Source: 62-47 sp051954235 | GTDB lineage: Bacteria > Pseudomonadota > Alphaproteobacteria > Rhizobiales > Xanthobacteraceae | DNA length: 64,000 bases | Assembly: GCA_051954235.1 (NCBI GenBank) | Contig: JBQCHY010000069.1 | Location: forward strand, 5,898 to 69,897 | Reading direction: 5' to 3' | Shown here: in pieces, positions 16,546 through 25,858 of the stretch | Position numbering within the stretch: the stretch's first letter is position 1 | Layout of the letters: each line of letters opens with the position of its first letter | Notes under the pieces: generated by a model | What the model was told of the DNA's origin: nothing | Databases searched by the model: none | What the model saw: the letters and a program-made list of their open reading frames with translations, nothing else | Program-made: the position numbers and the translations under genes

Positions 16546-17901
16546 TCAGCCGCGTACGGCGGATTCGATGCCAGCGCCGAGTTCGAAGATGCGGCGGTCC
16601 GCACCGCCGGAGGCCGCCAGCATCAGGCCGACCGGCGCTTCGCCCTCGCGCTGGATCGGCAAGGTGATGGCGCAGCCGTCGATGGTGTTAATCAGCGTGC
16701 AGTTGCGCAACGAGAGCACGTTGGCTTTTGCGTAAGCGTCGTCGTCCTTCTCGAGGTCGGCGATGCGCGGCGGCGTGATGGCGACCGTCGGCATCACCAG
16801 CGCGTCATACGGCGCAATGCGCGCGTCGAAGCCGTCGATCATGGCACGGCGATGCTTCAGGAGATCGACATAGTCCGCCGCGCTCTGGCCTTCGCCGCGA
16901 CGAATGCGGACGATGACGCGCGGATCGTAATCCGCGCCGCGCCGCGCGATCAGCGCGCGATGCCAGGCCCAGGCTTCCGCGCCAGAGAAACCGCCCTTGG
17001 CGTTGAGCACCGCGACCTCGGCGAACTCCGGCACCGCGATACGCTCGATCACCGCGCCCTGCTGCGCCAGTTTCGCCACCGCGCGCTCGAACGCCTGCGC
17101 GACCGCGTCTTCGATCTCGTCGAATGCCACCGTGGTCGGGATCGCAAGCCGCATGCCCTTGATCGGGCGCGGCGCGACAGGCTTGATCGGCTCGTCGGCG
17201 TGAACCGCATCGAGCGTGACGCAGCAGGCGACGCTGCGCGCCAGCGGTCCATAGCCATCGAGCGTGAACGACAGCGGCACGCCGCCGTCGAGCGGAATGC
17301 GCCGCGCGGTCGGCTTGTAACCGACGATGCCGCAGTAAGCGGCCGGGATGCGGCAGGAGCCGCCGGTGTCGGTGCCAAGCGCGCCGTGCGCCATGCCGTC
17401 CGTCACCGACACAGCCGCGCCGGACGACGAGCCGCCCGGCACGTGGCCGACATCGCGCCGCCACGGGCTTTTCGGCGTGCCGTAATGCGGATTGAGGCCG
17501 AGGCCGGAATAGGCGAACTCCACCATGTTGCTGCGGCCGATCGGCACAAAGCCGGCACGGCGTAGCCGCGCCACCACCGGCGCGTCGGCGGCGGCGGGTG
17601 GCGTATCGTCGAGCGCCTTGGAGCCGGCGCGGGTCCGCTGCCCCTTGATGTCGAACAGATCCTTGATCGACACCGGAATGCCGGCGAAGCGCGACGGCGC
17701 GGCGTTGGCCTTGCGTAGCTTGTCCATGGCGTCGGCGGCGGCCTTCGCGCCCTCGGCATCCACCTGAATGAAGGTCCGCGCCCCCTCGCCGTTCTTGTCC
17801 GCGATTTTGGCGAGGCAATCTTCCACCAGCGCGCGCGCCGTGGTGCGCCCGGCTTCGAGATCGGCGGCAAGGGAATCGAGGGTCGGAGTGTTCAACATCA
17901 T
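16546..17901 (-). CDS. Amidase signature family enzyme
   Basis: The 451-residue enzyme has the Ser-cisSer-Lys triad of the amidase signature family. The Lys is in PVSIKDLFDIKG (about residue 79), the cis-Ser and nucleophile are in PGGSSSGAAVSV and the following GTDTGGSCRIPAAYCG. Length and motifs match bacterial amidases and GatA-like proteins, but it is not GatA by context. Two such genes lie in this region, one on each side of the atuA pair, all on the same strand. They probably hydrolyse an amide or carbamate linked to the local pathway. Substrate cannot be deduced. Confidence 0.85.
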   Translation of the reverse strand: MMLNTPTLDSLAADLEAGRTTARALVEDCLAKIADKNGEGARTFIQVDAEGAKAAADAMDKLRKANAAPSRFAGIPVSIKDLFDIKGQRTRAGSKALDDTPPAAADAPVVARLRRAGFVPIGRSNMVEFAYSGLGLNPHYGTPKSPWRRDVGHVPGGSSSGAAVSVTDGMAHGALGTDTGGSCRIPAAYCGIVGYKPTARRIPLDGGVPLSFTLDGYGPLARSVACCVTLDAVHADEPIKPVAPRPIKGMRLAIPTTVAFDEIEDAVAQAFERAVAKLAQQGAVIERIAVPEFAEVAVLNAKGGFSGAEAWAWHRALIARRGADYDPRVIVRIRRGEGQSAADYVDLLKHRRAMIDGFDARIAPYDALVMPTVAITPPRIADLEKDDDAYAKANVLSLRNCTLINTIDGCAITLPIQREGEAPVGLMLAASGGADRRIFELGAGIESAVRG

Positions 17902-17927
17902 GCAAACTCGCTGGAGGAAGGACTTTT

Positions 17928-18263
17928 CTAGGCAGCGCCGCGATCATGATCCGGCGGTAGTTCGATTTCCAGATCGAGTAGCGCAGAACTGAGCGATTTG
18001 CCATGCGCATCGAGCGCCAGCGACCGCGTCACGCCGCCGCCCAGCGCCTGATCCAGCACGAAATTCAGCGCGGCGATGTTGGGCAGTTCGTAGCGCACCA
18101 CCTCGCCGAATACGATGCCATCGAAATGCGCCTTGACGCGCGCGGGCGTCACCTGCTCGCACAGCAGCGGGTAATGCCGCGCGTCGAAGGCGATCACCGA
18201 GATATTGGAGATGTTGCCCTTGTCGCCGGTGCGGGAGTGGGCAATGTCGCGCAGTTTCGCCAT
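17928..18263 (-). CDS. AtuA-like small ferredoxin-fold protein
   Basis: This 111-residue protein resembles the domain found C-terminal to AtuA in fused proteins. It has the conserved start LRDIAHSRTGDKGNISNISV and the motif YELPNIAALNFVLDQALGGGV. Its ATG directly follows the stop codon of the atuA-type gene upstream, with no base between them, so translation is probably coupled. In other organisms the two parts are fused or are encoded side by side, which suggests a complex. The molecular role of this domain is not established. Confidence 0.82.
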   Translation of the reverse strand: MAKLRDIAHSRTGDKGNISNISVIAFDARHYPLLCEQVTPARVKAHFDGIVFGEVVRYELPNIAALNFVLDQALGGGVTRSLALDAHGKSLSSALLDLEIELPPDHDRGAA

Positions 18264-19601
18264 TCACGCCTCCACGAAACGGACTTGCGGCGCGGCCAGA
18301 TCGCGCGGCAGCAGCACCGAGGCGACCGCGACGATATCCCGCGCCGACTTGAACGCGCCACCGCCGCCCGCCGGGCCGTTGGTGTAAAGCGTCTCGACCT
18401 CGTCGCCGATCCGCACCGCTTCCGCCATCGTATCGGTGCGGCCGGCGACGCGCACGCGGACCTCGTAAGGCGTACCACCTTGCGAGCGGCGTTCGCCATG
18501 CAGCGCGTCGATGCCGATCAGGTCGAAGCGCCATTCGCTGGCCTCGACCTTGGTGAGATTCAGCCGCTCGCGTACGATCTCCAGCGCCAGCCGCGCGCGG
18601 GCTTCCGCGCCCGGTCCGGCATAGGACATCTGTCCCTCGCCGATATAGCCGTCGACATAACCGACCGAGATTTTCAGCGTGTCGGGGCGCGGCTGGCCGC
18701 GCCCGCCCAAGACGCGCACGCGATCGGGGCCGATCTCCTCGACAGTAACTTGCGAGAAATCCGCGACGACATCCGGCTGCATGTAGCGCGCCGGATCGTG
18801 CACCTCGTAGAGCAACTGCTCCTTGCAGGTGCGCTCCGACACTTCGCCGCCGGAGCCCGCGACTTTGGTAATGACGAGGCCGCCGTCCTCGCTCACTTCG
18901 CCGATCGGGAAGCCGAGCCGCGAAAGCCCCGCGACATCCTTGAAGCCGGGATCGGCGAAATAGCCGCCGGTCACCTGCCCGGCGCATTCCAGCAGATGCC
19001 CGGCGACGGTGCCGCGCCCGAGCAAATCCCAGTCGTCCATCGGCCAGCCGAATGCGTCGACCATCGGCGCGAGAAACAGCGCCGGATCGGAGGCGCGGCC
19101 GGTGATGACGATATCAGCCCCCGCTTTCAGCGCCGCCGCCATCGGCTCCGCGCCGAGATAGGCGTTGGCGGAGACGATGCGGTTGCCAAGCGTCTTCAGC
19201 GTACCGTCAATTTCGAGCAGCGGCAGATCGTGCTGCTTGCACGCCTCCAGCACGTCGTCGCCCATCACCGCCGCGATTTTCAACCGCGACAGCCCGAGCG
19301 ACGCCGCGATCTGCGCGGTCTTGCGCGCCGCCGCCCATGGATTGGCCGCGCCCATATTGGTGACGATCTTGATGCCGTTGCGTGCGCAGGCCGGCAGCAC
19401 CGCGCGCATTCGCGCTTCCAGCAACGGATCGAAACCGTCGTCGGGATTTTTCAACCGCGCACGCTGCGCCAGCGCCACGGTGCGCTCGCCGAGGCATTCG
19501 AACACCAGATACTGGATGTCGCCCTTCTCCGCGAGTTCGACCGCCGGCTCGATGCGATCGCCGGAATAGCCCGCGCCGGAGCCGATCCTGATGGTTCGCA
19601 T
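18264..19601 (-). CDS. Acyclic terpene utilization AtuA family protein (DUF1446)
   Basis: The 445-residue protein matches the AtuA/DUF1446 family: RIGSGAGYSGDRIEPAVELAEKG near the start, FECLGERT, TNMGAANPWAA, TGRASDPALFLAP and the GGTPYEVRVRVAGRT stretch. AtuA is required for citronellol/geraniol breakdown in Pseudomonas, but its reaction is unclear and most homologues are in unrelated clusters. Here it is coupled to the AtuA-like small protein and flanked by two amidase genes, with a Liv-type importer upstream. The isoprenoid-CoA carboxylase genes of a true atu operon (atuC, atuF) are absent. A distinct substrate is therefore likely. Confidence 0.82.
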   Translation of the reverse strand: MRTIRIGSGAGYSGDRIEPAVELAEKGDIQYLVFECLGERTVALAQRARLKNPDDGFDPLLEARMRAVLPACARNGIKIVTNMGAANPWAAARKTAQIAASLGLSRLKIAAVMGDDVLEACKQHDLPLLEIDGTLKTLGNRIVSANAYLGAEPMAAALKAGADIVITGRASDPALFLAPMVDAFGWPMDDWDLLGRGTVAGHLLECAGQVTGGYFADPGFKDVAGLSRLGFPIGEVSEDGGLVITKVAGSGGEVSERTCKEQLLYEVHDPARYMQPDVVADFSQVTVEEIGPDRVRVLGGRGQPRPDTLKISVGYVDGYIGEGQMSYAGPGAEARARLALEIVRERLNLTKVEASEWRFDLIGIDALHGERRSQGGTPYEVRVRVAGRTDTMAEAVRIGDEVETLYTNGPAGGGGAFKSARDIVAVASVLLPRDLAAPQVRFVEA

Positions 19602-19610
19602 CGCACTCTC

Positions 19611-21002
19611 CTATGTGATGCCGTCGAGCGATGGCGCGCGGCGGTGCCAGTCGGTCACGGTCTGATAGGCGCGACCGATGCGCAACGCCATCGCCTCCGC
19701 ATTCGCAGCGCAGACGATGTGCAGCGAGGTCGGCAGGCCCGCCGGCGAAAAGCCGTTCGGCACCGCCAGCGCGCAACGGCCGAGAAAATTCGCCATGCGC
19801 GTGAAGTGCGAGGGCACAATGTTCTGCTGTTCGGCGGTGGCGATAGGATGTGCGGTCATCGGCGTCGTCGGCGTCAACAGCGCATCGACATCGGCGAGCG
19901 CCGCGTCGGCGGCGGCGCTCATCGCCTCGCGCTCGCGCAGCAGGCGCAGATAGTCGGTCACCGTCATGCTGCGCGCCACCGCGAAACGTGCGCGCACCGC
20001 CTCATCCACCGGCGCGGCGGGATCGTCGATGATTTCTTTCAGGAACGAATAGCCTTCCGCCGCGATCAGGCGGCCGGTCAGCGCGCCGAAATCCTTGATG
20101 CGGAACGGCAGCACGACGTCGACGATCTCCGCGCCCATGTCGGCGAGTTGCGCCAGCGATGCATCGTAGGCCGAGAGCACCGCCGGTTCGCAGATGTCGC
20201 GTTCGTTCTCGGGCATCCGCGCCAGCCGCAGGCCTTTCACGCCGCGCGGCGGCGGGCCATTGAGAACCGCTTCGATGGCGCGTGCATCGGCGCGGCGCAT
20301 CGCCGCGAACAGGATCGCGGTATCCGTGGCGCTACGCGCCAGCGGGCCCGGCGTATCGAGCGTGGTCGACAGCGGCAGGATGCCGTCGGTCGCCACCTGC
20401 CCTATCGTCGTCTTCAACCCGGTGATGCCGCACAGCGCCGAGGGAATCCGCACCGAGCCGCCGGTGTCGGTACCGACCGCCCAAGGCACCAGCCGCGCCG
20501 CCACCGCGACACCAGAGCCGCTCGACGAGCCGCCGGGCGTGCGCGCCTCGCGCATATCCCACGGATTGCGCGGCGCGCCCATGTGCTGGTTGGTGCCCCA
20601 CGCGCCGAATGCGAATTCCACCGTATGCGTCTTGCCGGCGACGATCATGCCATTCGCCGCGAGTGCGCGCGCCAGCGTGCCGGTCGCGGGCGACACGCGC
20701 TTCTCCCAGACTTTCGAGCCGCCGGTGGTCACCCTGCCTTCGAGATCGACGAGGTCTTTCAGGCCATAGGGAATGCCGTGCAGCGGCCCCAGCGCATAGC
20801 CCGCGCCGCGTGCGAGATCGGCGGCCTTGGCGGCCGCGCGCGCCTCCTCGGCATAGACCGCAATGAACGCATGCAGCGCATCGTTGTGTCGCGCGATCCG
20901 CGCCAGACATGCATCGGTGAGTTCGACGGAGGACACATCGCGGCGGGCCAGAAGCCCCGCCAGTTCCGCAACCGTCAATGCCGTGAGATCGCTTCCGCCC
21001 AT
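19611..21002 (-). CDS. Amidase signature family enzyme, second copy
   Basis: The 463-residue enzyme has the catalytic Lys in GIPYGLKDLVDLEG, the Ser-rich PGGSSSGSGVAVAA and the nucleophile region GTDTGGSVRIPSALCG. It is clearly diverged from the other amidase in this region (16546-17901) and is not a recent duplicate. It is separated from the atuA-type gene by 9 bp and from the LivF-type gene upstream by 46 bp, so one transcript could run from the transporter genes through both amidases. The specific amide substrate is unknown. Confidence 0.85.
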   Translation of the reverse strand: MGGSDLTALTVAELAGLLARRDVSSVELTDACLARIARHNDALHAFIAVYAEEARAAAKAADLARGAGYALGPLHGIPYGLKDLVDLEGRVTTGGSKVWEKRVSPATGTLARALAANGMIVAGKTHTVEFAFGAWGTNQHMGAPRNPWDMREARTPGGSSSGSGVAVAARLVPWAVGTDTGGSVRIPSALCGITGLKTTIGQVATDGILPLSTTLDTPGPLARSATDTAILFAAMRRADARAIEAVLNGPPPRGVKGLRLARMPENERDICEPAVLSAYDASLAQLADMGAEIVDVVLPFRIKDFGALTGRLIAAEGYSFLKEIIDDPAAPVDEAVRARFAVARSMTVTDYLRLLREREAMSAAADAALADVDALLTPTTPMTAHPIATAEQQNIVPSHFTRMANFLGRCALAVPNGFSPAGLPTSLHIVCAANAEAMALRIGRAYQTVTDWHRRAPSLDGIT

Positions 21003-21048
21003 CGCCGCACCCCGTTGTTATTGGTCTTGGGTTCGGTCTTAGAGGAAT

Positions 21049-21768
21049 TTACTTCAAACCGAAATAGGCCCGGCGCAAGGCTTCATTGTCGCTCATCTCG
21101 GCGACGGTGCCGGAAAAGCGGATGCGGCCGCCTTCGAGCACGAACACCCGCGTCGCCACTTCGAGGAAGCCGATGTTCTGCTCGGCGATCAGAAGCGCCA
21201 GCCCCTGACCTTGCAGGCGGCTCAGCACCTGAAGCACTTCCTTGACCAGCAACGGCGACAGGCCGGCGGATGGTTCGTCCATCACCAGCAATTTCGGCTC
21301 CGCCGCCAGCGCCTTGGCGATGCCGAGCATCTTGCGCTGGCCGCCCGAGAGCGTTGAGGCGGCGTTACGGCGCTTTTCACGCAGCACCGGAAACAGGCCG
21401 TAGAGTTCTTCGGTACGGGCACCGGGATTGGCGTGGCCGAGCGCTTGCGCGCCGACCTTGAGATTCTCCTCGATCGACAGATCGGGAAACACCGCCAGCT
21501 CCGACATGTAGGTCATGCCGAGCCGCATGCGGTCGCTGGAGCGCATCTTCGTCACGTCGCGGCCGCCAAGTGCGATGTGACCTTGCCGCGTGTCGATCAA
21601 CCCGACCAGCGACTTGAGGAACGTGGTCTTGCCCGCGCCGTTGGCGCCGAGCAGCAGCACGGTTTCGCCCGGCCGCACGTCGAGATCGACGCCCCACAGC
21701 ACCTGCATGGTGCCGTAGCCGGCATCGACGCCCTTCGCGTCCAACAACGATGCGGCTTCAGGCGCCAT
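21049..21768 (-). CDS. Branched-chain amino acid-type ABC importer, LivF-like ATPase
   Basis: The 239-residue ATP-binding subunit has Walker A GANGAGKTT, signature LSGGQRK, Walker B LLVMDEPSAGL and switch His replaced by a Gln context (IAEQNI) as is usual for LivF. The Q-loop is unusual: where LivF normally reads YVPQ, this protein reads YMSEL. This would replace the Q-loop Gln. Its start overlaps the end of the LivG-like gene by 11 bp. It is the last transporter gene of an operon running livH-livM-livG-livF on the minus strand. Confidence 0.87.
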   Translation of the reverse strand: MAPEAASLLDAKGVDAGYGTMQVLWGVDLDVRPGETVLLLGANGAGKTTFLKSLVGLIDTRQGHIALGGRDVTKMRSSDRMRLGMTYMSELAVFPDLSIEENLKVGAQALGHANPGARTEELYGLFPVLREKRRNAASTLSGGQRKMLGIAKALAAEPKLLVMDEPSAGLSPLLVKEVLQVLSRLQGQGLALLIAEQNIGFLEVATRVFVLEGGRIRFSGTVAEMSDNEALRRAYFGLK

Positions 21769-22489
21769 GTTCGCCTCCGAGAAACACCTCGATCACCTGC
21801 GGCACCTTCACGGCCACCGCCAGCGTGCCTTCGAAAATTTCCTTGCCGGCGTTCATCACGATCACGCGGTCGGTGATCTGTTCGATGAAGCCCATCAGAT
21901 GCTCGACGACAATGATCGCGAGGCCGGATTGCGCCAGCGCCTTGATGTGCCCCGCGATCCAGTCGAGTTCCGTCGGGTTCAATCCCGCCGCAAGTTCGTC
22001 GAGCAGCAACAGCCGCGGCCGCGTCGCCAGCGCGCGCACCAGATCGAGCATCTTCTGCTGCGAACTGTTCAGGTCGGCGGCCGGACGGTCGGCCAATTCT
22101 GCGAGATGATACTGTTCGAGCAGATCGGACAGCTTCGGCGGCGCGACTCCAGCGCGGCCATAGGCCAGCGCTACCTCGACATTCTGCCGCACGGTGAGCG
22201 ACAGGAACGGCTTCGGAATCTGAAACGTGCGGTTGATGCCGCGATGCACCAGCTTGTGCGAGGCCATGCCGCCGATCGACGCGCCGTCATAGGTCAGCGT
22301 GCCGCCATCCGGTGCATACAGCCCGGAGATGACGTTGATCGCCGTGGTCTTGCCGGAGCCGTTGGGGCCGACCAGCCCAAGGATTTCGCCGGATGAGACG
22401 TGAAAGCTCAGGCCGTCCAGCGCGTGGAAGCCGCCGAAGCGCTTGACCAGTCCGTTGACGGTGAGAATGGGCTTGGCGTCAGGGGACAT
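21758..22489 (-). CDS. Branched-chain amino acid-type ABC importer, LivG-like ATPase
   Basis: This 243-residue ATPase has an intact Walker A (GPNGSGKTT) and Q-loop region (RTFQIPKPF). Two motifs are altered. The ABC signature, normally LSYGQQ in LivG, reads LNSSQQ, and the Walker B neighbour is LDELAAGLN rather than LDEPAAGLN. The switch His is present in VVEHLMGFI. The alterations may be tolerated if LivF supplies the competent site in the heterodimer, as in asymmetric ABC systems; that is inference. The gene overlaps its neighbours on both sides by about 11 bp. Confidence 0.87.
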   Translation of the reverse strand: MSPDAKPILTVNGLVKRFGGFHALDGLSFHVSSGEILGLVGPNGSGKTTAINVISGLYAPDGGTLTYDGASIGGMASHKLVHRGINRTFQIPKPFLSLTVRQNVEVALAYGRAGVAPPKLSDLLEQYHLAELADRPAADLNSSQQKMLDLVRALATRPRLLLLDELAAGLNPTELDWIAGHIKALAQSGLAIIVVEHLMGFIEQITDRVIVMNAGKEIFEGTLAVAVKVPQVIEVFLGGEHGA

Positions 22490-23399
22490 TCCAGCCTCGC
22501 CGCGTTGCCAGCGACACCAGACCGGCCGGCAGGAACAGCACCAGCGCCATGATCAGCACGCCATAGATCAATTGAAAATACTGCGGCGTGGTGAAGCCGA
22601 TCAGATTGTAGATGCCGTAGAGGATGATCACGCCGACGATCGGACCCATGATGGTTGCAACGCCGCCGAACAGCGCGAACACGATGGCAAAGATGCTGAA
22701 GTCGCTGCTGAACACGTTGTCGGGATAGAACACCGAGACGTACCAGGCGAACACGCCGCCGGCGAGGCCCGCGACCAGCGCCGACACCAGCCACGCGATC
22801 ACGCGCATCTTCACCACGTTGACGCCGGCCATTGCCGCACTCACGGCATCCTCGCGCACTGCCTGCAACGCCATGCCGAAACTTGAATTACGCAGGAACA
22901 CCACGAAGCCGAGCGTCAGCGCCAGAATGATCACCGCGCCGATATAGGCCAGCGTCGGGTTGAAGGTGCCGTTGAGCGCGACGCCATATGGCCCCTTGGT
23001 GATCGACTCCAGCGCCGGGTTGGCGACGAAGTGCAGCACCGCCAGCGCCGCCGCCAGATTGGCGATCGCGAAATACGCGCCGGACAATCGTAGCAGCGGC
23101 GTCAGCAGCAGGCCCAGCAGCACGCCGACCACACCGGCGGCCAGCACCGCCAGCGGCGCCGGCGCCTGCAAGTGCATCACCATGATGGCGAAGCCATAAG
23201 CTCCCGCGCCGAAGAAGCCGACATAACCGAACGGCAGATAGCCGGTGAAGCCGTAGATGATGTTCACGCCCTGCGCGAGGATCAGGAAGATCACGAAATT
23301 GAACAGCAGCAGGTGATTGTCATAGACACCCGGCAGGATCGCGAAAGCGGCGATCAACGGCGCGACGATCAACAGCAGATGGCGCACGAGATTAGGCAA
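22479..23399 (-). CDS. Branched-chain amino acid-type ABC importer, LivM-like permease
   Basis: The 306-residue inner-membrane protein has about eight to nine hydrophobic segments. It contains the LivM family stretch GFTGYLPFGYVGFFGAGAYG near residue 50 and the cytoplasmic EAA-like loop SSFGMALQAVREDAVSAAMAGVNV. It overlaps the LivG-like gene by 11 bp and the LivH-like gene by 8 bp, showing tight operon structure. The substrate is set by the binding protein encoded upstream. Confidence 0.87.
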   Translation of the reverse strand: MPNLVRHLLLIVAPLIAAFAILPGVYDNHLLLFNFVIFLILAQGVNIIYGFTGYLPFGYVGFFGAGAYGFAIMVMHLQAPAPLAVLAAGVVGVLLGLLLTPLLRLSGAYFAIANLAAALAVLHFVANPALESITKGPYGVALNGTFNPTLAYIGAVIILALTLGFVVFLRNSSFGMALQAVREDAVSAAMAGVNVVKMRVIAWLVSALVAGLAGGVFAWYVSVFYPDNVFSSDFSIFAIVFALFGGVATIMGPIVGVIILYGIYNLIGFTTPQYFQLIYGVLIMALVLFLPAGLVSLATRRGWNVP

Positions 23400-24315
23400 C
23401 GCGCACCTTCCTTCCCAACAGACCGCTCGGCCGCAGCAGCAACACGACGATCAACAGCACATACGGCAGCAGGTCCGCCCACGACGACAGGAAGGTCTGC
23501 ACCAGCATGTAGCAGATGCCGTAGACGACACCGCCGAGCGCGGTGCCGAGCGGATTGCCGAGCGAGCCCAGCACCACGATGACGAACGCCGTCACCGTCG
23601 CATCCGCGCCGAACGCCGGCGTCACCGAGCCGAACATGAAGGGCGCGAACACGCCGGCAATCGCGGCAAGGCCAAGCCCGATGCCGAACGCCGCCGCGCA
23701 GACGCGATCGACATTGATGCCGGTGGCGAACGCCTCGTCGCGTCGCGACATCACCGCGCGCGTCAGGGTGCCGAGCCGGGTACGATAGAGATAGGCATAG
23801 ACAAGGCCGATGGCGATGACGCTCACCGCCGCCGAGATCACCCACGCCGCCGGAAACGACTGGCCGAGAATGTCCACCGGTCCGCCCTCCGGCTTGGCAC
23901 CGAGCGCCTTGGCGGCAGCGGTCATCAGGCTGCCGAGTTCGCGGCTCGGAATTGAGCGCTCGCTGGTGCCGAAGGCGATGGTCACCAGCGCCTCGATCAC
24001 CTGCGACAGGCCGAAGAACAGGATGATCGACAGCATTTCCGGATCGCGCGACTGTTGCAGGCGCGGTACCAGCAGGCCGTACAGCACGATGCCGACAATG
24101 ACGAACAGCACGAACGCTACCGGCACCGCCAGCAGCGGATCGAGCCCGAGCAGATAGAACACGCCGAACGCGACGAAGGCCCCCAGCATCAGGAAGTCGC
24201 CATGCGCTAGATTGACGATGCGCATGACGCCGAACACCAGATTGAGCCCGATCCCGAGCAGGCTGAAATACAGCCCGAACAGAACTCCGGCGATGAGCGG
24301 ATAAGCCAGCATCAA
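23392..24315 (-). CDS. Branched-chain amino acid-type ABC importer, LivH-like permease
   Basis: This 307-residue membrane protein shows the LivH pattern: GLYFSLLGIGLNLVFGVMRIVNLAHGDFLMLGAF at the N-terminus and the coupling loop RTRLGTLTRAVMSRRDEAFATGINV. A periplasmic-side loop of about 40 residues between helices (near residues 120-160) is slightly longer than usual. It is the first permease gene of the importer operon. A palindromic repeat separates it from the upstream binding-protein gene on the same strand. Confidence 0.87.
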   Translation of the reverse strand: MMLAYPLIAGVLFGLYFSLLGIGLNLVFGVMRIVNLAHGDFLMLGAFVAFGVFYLLGLDPLLAVPVAFVLFVIVGIVLYGLLVPRLQQSRDPEMLSIILFFGLSQVIEALVTIAFGTSERSIPSRELGSLMTAAAKALGAKPEGGPVDILGQSFPAAWVISAAVSVIAIGLVYAYLYRTRLGTLTRAVMSRRDEAFATGINVDRVCAAAFGIGLGLAAIAGVFAPFMFGSVTPAFGADATVTAFVIVVLGSLGNPLGTALGGVVYGICYMLVQTFLSSWADLLPYVLLIVVLLLRPSGLLGRKVRVA

Positions 24316-24371
24316 GTCTCCGTTGCGTCGGTTAAGCCCGAAACGTAGTCCGCAGAATCAAACAATCTCGG

Positions 24372-24492
24372 CGTCGTCCCCGCGCAGGCTGGGACCCATA
24401 ACCCCTGGCCTTGGTTGGTGTAGAAAAACTCACCCCGATTGATTGAACCGAACCGCTGCGGCGTCTGGGTCCCCGCCTTCGCGGGGACGACG
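24372..24492. repeat. Dispersed palindromic repeat, type C
   Basis: CGTCGTCCCCGCGCAGGCTG at one end pairs with the reverse complement CGCGGGGACGACG at the other; GGGACCCA and TGGGTCCC form a second arm pair. A related copy is at 29443-29562. It lies between the importer's binding-protein gene and its permease genes and could lower downstream expression or protect the binding-protein mRNA. Confidence 0.83.
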
Positions 24493-24532
24493 GCTTTCGT
24501 GTTGCAAATCCGCACACAGTGCGAATTCCCCG

Positions 24533-25780
24533 TTACGGCCTCGGATAGACCGGCTTGCCGGTGGCGACCTCGTGCGGGTAGATCGCGACGAACTTGATGT
24601 GGCCGTGATCGTTGAGTTCGAGTTGGCCGAGCGGCGTCAGTTCGCCGATCTGTCCGCCGGTCTCATCAAGCGCAAAGGTGCCATCGAGCGTCTTGAGCTG
24701 GCCGGAGAGGCTGAACACCGCCTTGCGCAACTCCATCTGGTCGAGGCTGGTCGCGACCGACAGCGTCTTCTCGATCACCAGCGCCGTGGTGTAGCCCGCC
24801 ACCGCGTTGAAGCCGAATTCGATCTTGCCGTCGGAATATTTCTTGTCCCACGCCTTTTTATAGTCGGCGATGTTCATGCCGAAGTTGACGGGATAGGCCA
24901 TCTCCGACGGCGGCACGTAGGTGAAGACGTGCTGCAAGCCTTTGGCGCCGACGTTCTTCTCCAGCAGTTCGGTCTCGAGCCCCGGATAGATGCAGAACAG
25001 CATGTTGAACTTGATGCCAACGTCCTGCACGTTGCGCAGGAAGGCGATGTCATTCGGTGCGTAGCCGAGGTGGATCACCGCATCCGGCTTCGCCGCCCGG
25101 ATGTTGTTGAGGATCACCGTGTAGTTGGTGGTCTCGGTCGGCACGCCCTGATCGTAGACGATCTCGATCGGCGCGTTGGCGTCCTTGATGAACTTGCGGA
25201 GCGAGTTGGCCTGCGTGCCGGTGAACTCGTTGGTCGAATACAGGATCGCGACGCGCTTGATGCCGAGCGCGGGGCCGTCCTTGGTCAGGAAGTCGGCGAT
25301 CGGCTTCGGCCAGATGGTCGAGACCGGGTCGGACATCAGCGCGATATACGGATTGTCCTTGGAGAAGAAGCTGCCGCCGGTGCCGGTCTGGTCGAACAGG
25401 AACATCTTGTGGTCGCGGGCGATGGTCACCGCCGGCGCGGTCAGCACCGAGCCGGAATCGGCCACAAACAGGTCGACTTTGTCCTGAGTGATGAGCTGAT
25501 TGTAGAGCGTCGAGGCGGTCGCCGTGTTGCTCTGGTCGTCATAGGCGATCAGCTTGATGGGAATTTTCTTGTCGAAGGCCTTCACATAGACGCCGCCCTC
25601 GGCGTTCTTCTGTTCCACCCAGAGTTTCAGCCCGGCGTGGACCGGCATCGAGATCGAGGCATAGCGGCCGGAGGAGGCGTAGAGCGTCCCGAGCTTGATC
25701 TCCGACGGCGCATCCGCCGCCAGCGCCGGCGACGCCAGCGCCATACCCACGGCAAAAGCTGCAATTGCTTGTTTCAGCAT
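24533..25780 (-). CDS. Periplasmic binding protein of the adjacent Liv-type ABC importer
   Basis: The 415-residue protein starts at the ATG at 25780, preceded by GGGAGG, and its first 22 residues form a signal peptide ending in ALA. An in-frame extension upstream is not credible as coding. The mature protein has the type I binding fold with KLGTLYASSGRYASISMPVHAGLKLWV near the start. It is upstream of livH-livM-livG-livF-like genes and is the most probable substrate receptor of that system. Ligands could be amino acids or organic/aromatic acids. Confidence 0.87.
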   Translation of the reverse strand: MLKQAIAAFAVGMALASPALAADAPSEIKLGTLYASSGRYASISMPVHAGLKLWVEQKNAEGGVYVKAFDKKIPIKLIAYDDQSNTATASTLYNQLITQDKVDLFVADSGSVLTAPAVTIARDHKMFLFDQTGTGGSFFSKDNPYIALMSDPVSTIWPKPIADFLTKDGPALGIKRVAILYSTNEFTGTQANSLRKFIKDANAPIEIVYDQGVPTETTNYTVILNNIRAAKPDAVIHLGYAPNDIAFLRNVQDVGIKFNMLFCIYPGLETELLEKNVGAKGLQHVFTYVPPSEMAYPVNFGMNIADYKKAWDKKYSDGKIEFGFNAVAGYTTALVIEKTLSVATSLDQMELRKAVFSLSGQLKTLDGTFALDETGGQIGELTPLGQLELNDHGHIKFVAIYPHEVATGKPVYPRP

Positions 25781-25858
25781 CAAGTCCTCCCGGATTTTCT
25801 TGTTATGTGACTGGCCGGTGCCGCCCTGCGACAAGCCATCGCTGCGACAATCTATCGT

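Noticed and set aside
14974..17565. Long plus-strand open frame opposite alkB, the 2OG oxygenase and an amidase
   Set aside because: Same reason: antisense frame of high-G+C genes with Arg/His-rich translation and no motif.
18003..21245. Very long plus-strand open frame opposite the atuA and amidase genes
   Set aside because: It is antisense to four recognisable genes, is rich in Arg, His and Ala, and has no family motif. High G+C removes stop codons on the opposite strand.
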